This document shows positions 32,630 through 44,600 of a stretch of 64,000 nucleotides of DNA, in pieces (positions within the stretch are counted from its first letter, which is position 1; the number at the start of each line of letters is the position of its first letter). The notes beneath the pieces are model-generated. The model was not told the origin of the DNA. It worked only from the letters and a program-made list of their open reading frames with translations, and did no database searches. The DNA is from Misgurnus anguillicaudatus (Eukaryota; Chordata; Actinopteri; Cypriniformes; Cobitidae): positions 16,624,001-16,688,000 of the forward strand of contig NC_073359.2 of NCBI RefSeq assembly GCF_027580225.2. Reading direction: 5' to 3'. Both the position numbers and the translations under genes were made by a program.

Positions 32630-35600
32630 TTAGATTAATTCATGCTGGTTCAGAGCTGCAATAAGTAAAGCATCTTTCACATCATTAAAAATATTTCGGA
32701 TGTTATTCGTGTCCGTTGCACAGGTGAAGTGATGATAGATGTCTTTACAGTCTTTGTTCTGGACATTGATGGCCTTCTGTAGATAAGTCTTCAAGATGAA
32801 CTCCATGGCTTCTTTCGAGTCGCAACGTTTGCCTGAGGATAGAAATCATTTACAATATTTTATTAGGATAGTTTCCTTTCGACAAATTCTGGTCAATTCT
32901 GTCATTATTTACTCTCCCTCATATTTTCTGAAACTTATAGGATTAAGTTCCTCTTTAATTTTATTTGTTGATTCTAACCTATTTTGTTAGTTGTAGTAGT
33001 GTTATATTATCCTATTTCATGGCACTCTAAAAATGCTTGATTCTGACTGGACAGTCACAACATTCCAAGAGCCCTTTTACACAGACAATACAAAAAATGC
33101 GCCCTGGGATTTGTCTGGAATTGTTTGATTTTTGGTTATTTCACACTACCAATAATTTTCTGGAATCTGCACGTGCATTCACACACATGCAGTAAAGATC
33201 CCATAAAGACACGTGACGTGTTTAAATTCCTCTCGAGAAACCACGCGTGTGCATTTTTGTTTATGATAAGAACATAAATGAGCGCGTGATTTGCTGTTCT
33301 GTCATGCTTGTGAATGATCTCAGCTTTAGCGGATATAGTGATGAGCTCCCTGATCTTCAGTCCAGTTTGCAGACATTTCTTGTTGTGAACGTTAATGTGT
33401 ATTTAAAACCCCAATTTTAAAGAGCTGAACCATAACTTCTTGTTGCGATGACAGGCCTATGACTATGGCATGCCCCTTACGGCATTGTATCTGTCTTTGT
33501 TCACACACACAACACTTTCCGTAAATGTTACGGCAATGTTACTTGGTCCCCTTTACAGGAGCGATCTCAGAACATTTACAGGACATGTTTGTGTTCACAC
33601 TAGAGGTCTTCTCGGGTCCACAGAAATGTACCCCACACGAAATGACCCGAATCACTTTATACCCGAACCCAACGTGCATAAATTATTTAACATTTTTAAA
33701 GAAAGACCCGACCCGAGACAAACCCGAGAAATTAGATCTGAGTCCGACCCGAACTAGTGACAATTTTTTTTTAACCCGACTGGACCCGAATGTAAACGGC
33801 ACTGACGTGTGTGCATTCTGCCGACCCACATGCAGCTGTCAGACAGAAAGAAACCCCGGTGGCCTCGCAACCAATTTGGCGAGCTGCTCCATTTGTTTTA
33901 CTTTGTTATCTGATGACGACACCAAGGTAACCGCTAAAATGTACATTTAAAATGAACTGACATGTCTGTCTCAACGAAAATCCACCTATCGCCAGCCACA
34001 CAATGTCGCAAGCGCTCTTGGCGAACAGATGAGAGGTTTGAAAAGGGCATTGACGCACCCACGTGAGAGAGTTCGGGTCTTCCCGGGTCCATTCAGCAAA
34101 AACACATTCATTTTAAATTACCCGAGACCCAATGCCACTATTATTGTACCCGACCTGTGAAGACCTCTAGTTCACACAGAAGCCTCTCTGCCAATTTTTT
34201 GCCAATCTCCGGATATTTTCTGGGATCCAAGTGGTTAAGATTTGTTATTCCGAGATAACAACCGCCTGAAACTAATAACACACGGTAACCCGGATGGTGC
34301 AAATTATTTTGACAGGTACAGATTAATATTAAAACTAATTAAATATAAATATTTATTTTAATAACATATCCGGCATTATATTTAGAAATAATTAAACCAA
34401 ATAGTGTGTTTGTGACATGTCATTTGTAAAAATGAGCAAATAAAATATTTCAAACCAATATTTAATGCTTACCTTATTTATGAGGTAAATAGCCACGTAA
34501 CAATAATGTTCAGCCAGCTAGCTGTTATCGCGAAATAACCTCTTCAGTGTAATACAAGACCTGATCATACTGTTGGGTCTTATTTCTGTGATAACAACCT
34601 GCTACCTAAAAATGAACATGAATTTAGGCTTGCTAATTGAGAAACTACCTATTCAGAAGCAAAACCTTTTTCTGGTCATTTCTCAAGACCTGCTCTGTCA
34701 AGCCTATATCCCAATCCTATAATATCGTATGTAGGAAACAGGATGCAAAATGTTTGCGCCACCTGAAACCCTTTTGTCCATACCTTGAAAATCAGGGAAA
34801 TATGTTTGTAAGTCTGATATCTGGATCTTTTCCTCAAAGATGTCCTTCTTGTTCAGGAAAAGGATGATGGAGGCCTTGGCGAACCATGGCAAGTGGATGA
34901 TATTGTAAAACAGCGACAAGCTCTCCTTTATGCGGTTCTGTAGACAGACAATATTTTCATTTAAAAAAATAACTTATTACCATATTTGATTTTTTTTCTG
35001 AACCAAAATAATGCAATAAAATACATTAACAACATTTTTTTTAAATATTGCCAAAAAAATAAAATATACAGATACTGTAGACTCAGGTTACGATAAGACT
35101 CACCTCTTTGTTATTCTCCTCCAGCACTTGGTCATACTCGCTGAGAGAAGCTAAAAATATAAGTGATGTCATATATTCAAAGCAATGGATCCATTTTCTC
35201 CTTTCTGACTTTTGACCCCCGACATCAACAATCCTTTGAAAAAACAGTAATAAGACAAACAGGATACATCAGATGCTAAAGTCAAATTGCAGATGACAGT
35301 TCCTGCTTCATGTGGCTGTAATATACATCAATAATTAAACAGCAGTTACTTGTGTGTTATTTACTGTACCTGATGGTGAGCTTCTCCAAATTAAAAGAAT
35401 ATTCATTGATGGATTTGGTGGGGAACCGGACTCTGAGCACATCCTGGTCTGTGGGGATGTAGTCTGCAGATGCGATACGGTCTAAATTTTTCATAAAGCT
35501 AAAAAACAGAAGCATACCTTAAGCACGTCAATTCATGTCACTTATATACACTCACCCAAAGGATTATTAGGAACACCTGTTCAATTTCTCATTAATGCAA

Positions 35601-38600
35601 ATATCTAATCAACCAATCACATGGCAGTTGCTTCAGTGCATTTAGTCCTGGTCAAGACAATCTCCTGAACTCTAAACTGAATGTCAGAATGGGAAAGAAA
35701 GGTGATTTAAGCAATTTTGGTGCCAGACGGGCTGGTCTGAGTGTTTCATAATCTGCTCAGTTACTGGGATTTTCACGCACAACCATTTCTAGGGTTTATA
35801 AAGAATGGTGTGAAAAGGGAAAAACAACCATTATGCGGCCGTCCTGTGGGCGAAAATGCCTTGTTGATGGTAGAGGTCAGAGGAGAATGTGCCGACTGAT
35901 TCAAGCTAATAGAAGAGCAACTTTGATTGAAATAACCACTCGTTACAACCGAAGTATGCAGCAAAGCAATTGTTGACCCACAACACGCACAACCTTGAGG
36001 CGGATGGGATACAACAACAGAAGACCACACCGGGTACCACTCATCTCCACTACAAATAGGAAAAAGAGGCTACAATTTGGCTGAGCTCACAAAAAATGGA
36101 CAGTTAAAGAGTGGAAAATTTTGCCTGGTCTGATGAGTGTTGATTTCTTCTGAGACTTTACAATCGTAGAGTCAGAATTTGGCGTAAACAGTTGAGAACA
36201 TGGACTCATCATGCCTTGTTACCACTGTGCAGGCTGTTGGTGGTGGTGTAAGGGTGTGGGGGATGTTTTTCGGCACACTTTAGGCCCCTAAGTGCCAGTT
36301 GGGAATCGTTTAAATCCCTCGGCCTACCTGAGCACTGACCATGTCCATCCCTTCATGACCACCATGTACCATCCTCTGATGACTACTTTCAGCAGGATAA
36401 TGCACCATGTCACAAAGCTCAAATAATTTTAAACTGGTTTCTTGAACATTACAATGAGTTCACTGTACTAAAATGGCCCCCACAGTCCCCAGATCTCAAC
36501 CCAATAGAGCATCTTGGGGATGTGGTGGAACGGGAGCTTCGTGCCCTGGATGTTCATCCCACAAATCTCCATCAACTGCAAAATGCTATCCTATCAATAT
36601 GGGTCAACATTTCTAAAGAACCTTGTTGAATCAATGCCACATATTTAAGGCAGTTCTGAAGGCGAAAGGGGGTCAAACACAGTATTAGTATGGTGTTCCT
36701 AATAATCCTTGAGTGTAGATTGCTTATCCAATACCATGAGTGTCACGGTTAATCCGTGTCATGTCTTGTCTCTGTTCCGATTGTTATCACCTGGACATTC
36801 ATTGATTAATTACCTGCCTCATCACACCTGTTTGTCATTTAGTCTGTGTGTGTATATATACCTCTGTCTTCTGTTTGCTCACTGCTGGATCATTGTCATT
36901 GCTACCCCGTCTGTTCCCTGTCTTGGATGTTCCTGTGTTCATGTTCCTGAGTTTCTGTATTCACCTTGTCAGCCCTCGTGTGTTTATTATTAAATGTTAT
37001 TTATTTGGAACCTTGCGTTTGCGTCCTGTCTCTCCCACCGTGTCATGACAGAATGATCCAGCCAAAACTGGACGCAGCAGGTTCACGGAGGGCGGCTCCC
37101 CCAGGAGTTTCGTCGAGGGGGAGTAGTGACATCGGGGTTCATTCCCCATCAGCCCCGATGTCTCTTGGGGACCACCGTGAGCGATCGCTCGCTCCTGCGG
37201 GAGGAGGATCGGCCCAGGCGGTCCCCCAACGGTTAAGTCGTCGTCGACAGTCCCTCGGAGGACCACCATCCTGCTCGCAGGGGGATCCGGAACGGACCAC
37301 GCCCGCTCATTTCCCCGGGGTGGCTACCGAGGGTCTCCGTTTCCGCGAGGGGATGGGAGATGATTTCCGGGGGCATCTGATCGTCGACGATTCCCAGGAG
37401 GGGGGTAATTCGTCTGCCTCGGTTCTCGGAGCGATCGCTCCGGTTCTCCTGGCGCAGTCCGGCCAACCGTCCTGTTGGTCTCATCCCGGCGGCTGCCGGC
37501 TTCGCCAGGGTCCCCAAGCCCTCCACCCCTCCCTTGGACTCTCGCTACCAGACTTTGTTTTTGTTGTGTTTTATGTGAGTGTCTGGTAGCCACTCGTAGA
37601 GGGGAGGGTAATGTCACGGTTAATCCGTGTCATGTCTTGTCTCTGTTCCGATTGTTATCACCTGGACATTCATTGATTAATTACCTGCCTCATCACACCT
37701 GTTTGTCATTTAGTCTGTGTGTGTATATATACCTCTGTCTTCTGTTTGCTCACTGCTGGATCATTGTCATTGCTACCCCGTTTGTTCCCTGTCTTGGATG
37801 TTCCTGTGTTCATGTTCCTGAGTTTCTGTATTCACCTTGTCAGCCCTCGTGTGTTTATTATTAAATGTTATTTATTTGGAACCTTGCGTTTGCGTCCTGT
37901 CTCTCCCACCGTGTCATGACAATGAGTTTATTTTTGTGGAGGTCTCTATTTCTGTGGATGTTTCTATCGGTCTGCCTATGGCTAGACTTTGATTAATGAG
38001 CATGACTGAACACATTACTAAAGCAACTTAACCAGGTACTGTGACAATAGCTCAGTATTGAAATCATACCTGCATGTACTGTAATTATAAGCTACAGCTA
38101 ATAACCAATCAGCATCAATGACTAAACCTCTATATTTTATTATTCTCCATATTGACTGATTTACTGTACAATATCCTTTACATCTTAAGCATACTTACTA
38201 TTCTGTTGAATCTAGTAGATTGTACTCTGTACGGCGACCATAACACAATTTGATACCCGTGTCATTCCAAAGTCGACGAACATCTTCAAAATATGTTTTT
38301 TTCAAAACTGTCATGCCATTTATTTCTACTTCGTGAAACTGTTGGCCGTACACCTTAAGATATGAAAAGGAACATTTGAGGTTAGTTTGTAAAATTCTGA
38401 AAGCAAATCTGCCACAGATATTCCCAATAGACCCCTTCAAGGTTTGTAAACATTGAATGATTATCGGGTGCGCGCGCAGCATGGGGTCAAACTGTTCATA
38501 CCATCCAGGCTTTATAATTTAATCTAACAGGGCTGAAAAATGATGACTTACCTCAAATGAAGTGAGCACTACAAACACAAGCCTCTTTGATATTTGCATT

Positions 38601-41600
38601 GTCCCAGTCTGCACGTTAATTGCTTGCAGCCGCAGATGTTATAGTTTTTTGTTTTTGAGATTCTGCATGAATCGCGAAAACTTAACGGAAGACCTGGTGC
38701 GATTTTCACAGCCCACGACGTAAGTAAAGTAGGCATTTTTGACCATACCGAATAATACGCAGCTCAATCTGCTGTAATGACTTTTCTGACCCCGACACGC
38801 GCAGTGGAAACTGCCTGTGACGTGAACCGTGAAGGGGTCTATAAGATTAGTCCAAAAAGCAGGGTCATAAAAGAGAAGGGTCATAAGTGAACCAAGAACC
38901 TAAAAAATGTAAAGTTGGCCTAATATCATTTATAATAGTTTAATAAACAGCTAGCCTATGGTGTGACATCACCCCTGTCAGATTTCATTCATATCATTCC
39001 AACTTCACCTCATTTTGTGGGTTGGCATAGGGAATCTTCAGTGTGGTCATAGCCCCTGTCAATGCCTTCATAGCTGTAAAGATATTCTGGTGGACCAGTT
39101 TAGCATAAAATCGTCTTTCTTCCTCTGAAAAACCATTTCCGTGAATTATCTTCATTTGTTTAATAAAAGTCGTCTTCCCACTATCTCCAGTGCCTAAATG
39201 AAACCAAAAAGGTCAGTCAAGTTCCCTTTCAGTCGGTCACTACGACGTCACGTCGTGACCGACGAATTGGGAGCTCGCTTAGAGAGACCAATCTGCTTCG
39301 AATACTACTAAAACGCCAATGAACTTGGCATTGAGATATTTGCATAATGCTGGCGCCGCCCCGCCAGGTGCGTATATAAGGCGCACGTGCAAATAGGGAA
39401 ATCAGCTTTTTTTCGCTTCGAAAGCCGGCTTTATCTGAATGAGAAGCTACTATCTGCTCTTCGGGGAACGGTTGCTGAAGTTGATTGACAAGCAGTACTA
39501 ACACAGCGGACGCTCGCAGTATTCCACTGCTCTGCATATTTTTTGTTTTGAGTTTAGTGTGTGCGTTGCCTTTCCCTGTGCGCATCATCAGCTGAGCACC
39601 TAAAGAGTGATTTCCCTAAAAGAGTGATACGTGAGAGCTCTGTGTCTTTTTAAAGACAGCCACTCTCTCGTATATTCGGAGATCAGCGTCCTTTTCAGGA
39701 TTGCTTTTCGTCCGTGCGATCTTGGATGTGAGAGGTATAAGGGTTCCAGTTACGGTCACGAGCGCTGTCTTCATGCTTGGGCATCAAGCACTCTGGGGCT
39801 GCGCTCGTGGAGAGTTTTTGTTCTCTCTGTGAGAGCATAACCCTCTTGGATTGCGGAGACGACTGACGTTTCTACGGGAATGCTGTCCGCGTCTTTGCAG
39901 TGCTGACACCGCCAGGGTGCGGCTGTCAAGCGCTCGCATGACGCTCTTCGCATCACTACGCTGAGGAGGACGGAGGATGCGTCCTCCACCTACCGGCCTT
40001 TCATCCTCAGCCGGTTGAGGTTCCGGTGGAGACGGCAGAGTCGTGTTCTACGATGTCTGCCGAATCCATTGGACCTCCTTCTGGTCCCGTTCACTTCTGC
40101 AGCATCAGAGGGGTGTCCAATTTTCCTCCGAAGTGGAGTCGTTCCGGAGATGGCGGGCGTGCCCGCTCGAGCGGCGGTAATGGTAGAGTTGGAGGGGTTA
40201 ACCCCTCTCCGCCCGAACCGTACCGCCCACGTGATTGGTATTTCGGAGCTGCTCGGGCCTCTCGGTCCTCTGCTCCTGTGCCTTTCTTTCCGACGGCACG
40301 AAGAGCTGACGTGGTTTGCGGCCATCCGGCCGTTCGGCGTCAGCTTTCACCCCTCACCTCCCTCACCAATGGAGCTGCTAAGGGCAGGGACCCTCCAGTG
40401 GAGCGGGGGGTTGCGATGCAGCTGCGTTCCTGGAGGGACCACCCAACCCTTCCCTCCCGTGTTTGTAGATAGTCGTCCGGTTACGGGCGCTGTCCGTCAG
40501 GCATGCGGAGAGGCGGCTTCAGCCCTGCACGCAATAACGTTGCTACGGGTTCACCAAGGATTTACGAGGGAGGCCGCGACCTTCAGTCGTGCGATGTTCA
40601 CGACAGTGGTTCAAGATCGCCACCTTTGGCTGTGTCTGGCTTACGGACGCAGGCGAGAACAACTTCTCGAATGCTCCTGTCTCACAGACCGGCCTCTTCG
40701 GCGAGGCCGTGGAGTCGTACAGCTCCGCTGCGCAGACTGAGGCGATCTCTGTGGTCATGCCCCGGCGAAGGAGAGCTGCCCTTGGTAAAAACCACCACGC
40801 CGGTTCCTCAGTCTGCCTCTCGCCGTCGGCGTCCTGCGGCGACCACCTCCGTTCCCCTCTTCGGACCCCATCTCGGCAGCGCGGGGGGAACCGGTCGTCA
40901 GCAGCTCGCCCCGCCCGCTTAGCCGCTTCCCGTGAGATCGGGAGTTTAAGTGGCCAGTAAGCGGGCGACCTGGATTGGCAGAGGATCACTCTTCAGGAGA
41001 CGGTGATTCGCTCCTTCCCCCGATAGAGGGTCGGGTGGAAAATTCTTGGTTTGCATATGTTCCACCGGCTGTTTAGCCGGTGCCCACTAACCACACACAG
41101 AGTGCATTCCTCTTCCCTCTCCAGGTCTCCAGAGGATCGAGAGAGCCGTGAGCGGGCACACACCAGCTCACCCTACCTCTCCTCTATCGCCAGCGGGTGT
41201 TCTGAGGAGTCCGAGCCCTCCACTCAGGAGACCGGACCACCAGCAACCCCTTCGGTGTCTGCGTCCTCAGCTGAGGAGACCGGACGACCGTTTCCCTCAG
41301 CGGGCTCAGGTCAGTGTCACACACACACATACTGTGATGCTTATGCTGTCACGGCAGACGCACCGGCAGTCTCACCTGTCTCGCTTCGCTGCCCCACCGC
41401 GGGTACTTTGGTAGTGTCGTTAATTCTCCTCGTACGGTGCCTGGGTGCTTGGCTTCAGTTCCCAGCCCGTTTCGTTGGGTTTTACGCACGATCCGCCTCG
41501 GTTACGAAATACAATTACCGGCACAACCCCGAAATTCTCGGGCTTTCGTTTCACTATAGTGAAAGTATCCGATGCACATGTACTGCGTGCATAAGTCGAT

Positions 41601-44600
41601 GTCCTGCTGGCGAAGGATTATCGAGCCGGTCCCTCTTACCGAGATGATGATATGATGATAGGGTTTTCCAGCCTTTATCTCATAGTACCCGAAATACGCG
41701 GTGGGTTACGATCGATTTGATTTACGCCCGGCTCTACGGAGGTGGTCTTTTTGGATGATAACGCCGAGGCTCGTATTTCAATATTCAGATCGGTTGCAGC
41801 TTTAGACCTGTAAGACGTGTACTTTTGTGTCCATCTCCCCTCGCCTTAGACCGTTTTTTCGCTCTGCGTCGTGGGGTGGGCATATTAATATTAAGTACAC
41901 CATTCGAGCTGTCTCTCTCTCTCCGTGTCTCCATGAAAGTGTTAGTCACGGCATTAAAATATCAGAGAAAGAGCGTTGTTCGCATTCTGCTTTATTTACG
42001 TTGACTTATAATAGCCCGTTCTTGGCAGACGTGCGCGAACACAGAGAGTTAATGCTTCGGCATCTCGCTCGTTTAAGTCATCAGGTCGACTGGGAAAGAG
42101 CAACTTTGCCCCGTGCAGAGGATCCTTTTTCTCAGTATGGAATTAGACTCGATCAACTAATTGGCGTGTTTACAAGAGCGCGCAACTAGTCAGTTCTGAC
42201 TTGCCTCGGTTTAATTCGAGGGAAGTACGCGGTCCCTCTGATACAATTTCAGAAGCTCCTGGACATATGACAGCATGCTGCAGCCGTGACACTGTTTGAG
42301 CTGCGTCATATGAGACCGCTTCAGCGTTGGCTTTACGATCGAGTCTCGAGGAGAGCGTGGCGCACCGGCATACATTGTGTAAACACTACACCTGCGTGTC
42401 ATTTAAATTTCCCCGTAGTAGACCCAGCATTTCTGATAGCAAGATATGCCTCTGAGGGGTCTCCTGGCATTCTGTAGCATGCGATGCCCTAAGCACGGGA
42501 TGTTCAGCCACGTATGACGGGCCTGCAGTCTGGGGTGTGCATAGCACCCCAACTGCCGCGAGCGGTGCGCTGTATATCTGGGACTTGTACGCTCCGCTAT
42601 GGAGATGCGAGGGAAGGATGTATTTGTCGACACCGATAACTTTGCGACTGTTGCGTTATTTACCGTTAAGGCGGTTTTGCGCTCTCGTCACCTGTCGCAT
42701 CTTGCTCGTCATCTCCTCTTTTGGAGTCAGAAGCATCTGAGGTCCCTTCGTGCCATTTACATCCCGGGATCGCTCAATACAGCGGTACGCGCTTCCGAGC
42801 TGCGCCCCCGGCGAATGGCGACTCCACCCCCAGACGGTCCAGCTAATTTGGAAGAAGTTCGGTGGTGCGTAGATAGATTTGTTTGCGTCGCCGGACGATA
42901 CCCACTGTCGCCTATTTTATTCACTAACCGAGGGCAGCCTCGGCGTGGATGCGTTGGCACACAGCTGACCGCGGGGGGTGCGTAAATACGCATTCCTTCC
43001 AGTGAGCTTTATTGCGCAGACACTGTGCAAAGTCAGGCAGGACGAGGAGAGCCTTTTATTAATCGTCCGTACTGGACGACCAAGAATTGGTTTTCATAGT
43101 TAATGCTCCTCGCGACAGCCCTCCCTGGCGGATTCCCCTGAGGAAGGACTTTCTTTCTTAGGAAGGGGCACATTTGGCACTTGCGCCCCGACCTGTGGAT
43201 ATCCATGTACGGTCGTTGAGCGCGCGCAAGGTTTAGGTGATTTATCGCAAGCGGTATCTAACACCATCGACGCGGTTCGAGCACCGTCCACAGGACGGGC
43301 TTACGCGCTTAATGAAACCTTTTCGTCACCCGGTGCTCTTCGCAACGCGAGGACCCAGAGAATGCCCTTTAACATTATGCTTTATATCTTTAACATGGGT
43401 TAGATGGTAGGCTGTCCCTCCGCCATTAAAATTGATATCGCCGCTATTTCTGCTCATCACTCACTTATCTACGGCAGATCAGTTGGCCAGCATGATTTAA
43501 TTATTACATTTTAAAGAGGCGCTCGCAGGCTAAACCCCTCGCGCCCTCCCTCTTTTTTCCTGAGACCTGTCCATGGTGCTGAAGCCTTCAGGTCTCCGAT
43601 TTAGCCTTTGCAGTGTGCGAGTCTAAGTTTTTATCAATGAAAACTCTGACCCTGCTAGCATTGGCCTCCATGAAGAGAGTAGGAGATTTACATGCATTCT
43701 CTGTTGACGATTCGTGCCTTTAGTTTGGTCCTGCTGTCTCACTGAAGACCCAGACCAGGCTACGTGCCCAAAGTTCCCACCACTCCCTTCAGAGATAAGG
43801 TGGTGAGCTTGCAAGCGTTGCCTTTGGAGCAGGCAAACCCAACCGAGGCTTTGTTGTGCCCCGTACGCGCACTGCGATTCTACGTGGTCCGCACGCAAAG
43901 CTTCAGGACCTCAGACCAGCTCTTTGTTTGTTATGGTGGCCAGCAGAAAGGGAAAGCTGTCACTAAGCAGAGGATGTCTCATTGGATAGTTGATACTATC
44001 GCCCTGGTTTATAATTTGCAGGGCATTCCTTGCCCCTTAATTTGAGAGCGCACTCCACTCGGAGTGTTGCCTCATCTTGGGCATTAGCTCGTGGTTCCTC
44101 GCTAACAGACATCTGTAGAGCTGCTGGTTGGGCGACACCTAATACGTTCATTAGATTCTACAATGTTCGTATCGAGCCTGTATCCTCTCGTGTTCTGTCC
44201 TCACCAGGGAGGACACGGAGAGCAGACTCGCAAGTCGGCTTGCAGCCTCCGACTGAGGCTCCAAAATTGAGTTCAGTATGGAAGGCTAACAGAGCAAAAA
44301 TGCGTAATGGTTTGATTTGCTCTCTCCACTGCCTTGACAGCCTTTGTTGCGGAGCATTGGCTGTCAGCCTTTCACTAGTTGTATTCTTACGAACCTACGT
44401 GTTTGGCCAGGGCCCCACATTGTGTCCCAACGGGTTCCTTTGTGAGTATTATTCCGTGGGGTTAATCCTACCAGCCCACGTTTCCCTTAGCAGAGCACTG
44501 CTTTGCTTACACAGCCACGGCTGTCATTTATACCTCAACTACGGTTGACTTTCGTCCACCATTAGCCCTTAACGGGGCGGTGGCTTCCGCAGCGTCCCTA

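Larger units (their letters stand above)
36741..37921 (+). mobile_element. Short LTR retrotransposon, recent insertion
   Basis: Two direct 310-bp repeats, 36741-37050 and 37612-37921, each begin TGTCACGG and end CATGACA. I see one difference between them (cccgtctg versus cccgtttg). The insertion is flanked by ATGAG on both sides (36736-36740 and 37922-37926). A purine-rich tract, agaggggagggtaa, precedes the right repeat. Only 561 bp lie between, so no polymerase or integrase is encoded. It is in intron 3 of copy 2, next to the Tc1 relic. Confidence 0.9.

Noticed and set aside
33525..33950. 141-codon plus-strand frame
   Set aside because: Runs across the border of a hAT element with a clear 8-bp duplication; composition is repeat-like.
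36966..37589. 207-codon frame starting in the left LTR
   Set aside because: It straddles LTR and internal part of a retroelement; the plausible start is 37053, so it is not a host gene.
40015..40740. 241-codon open frame on the plus strand
   Set aside because: Lies inside the DIRS element in the gag-like zone, overlaps other frames, and has no host-protein signature.
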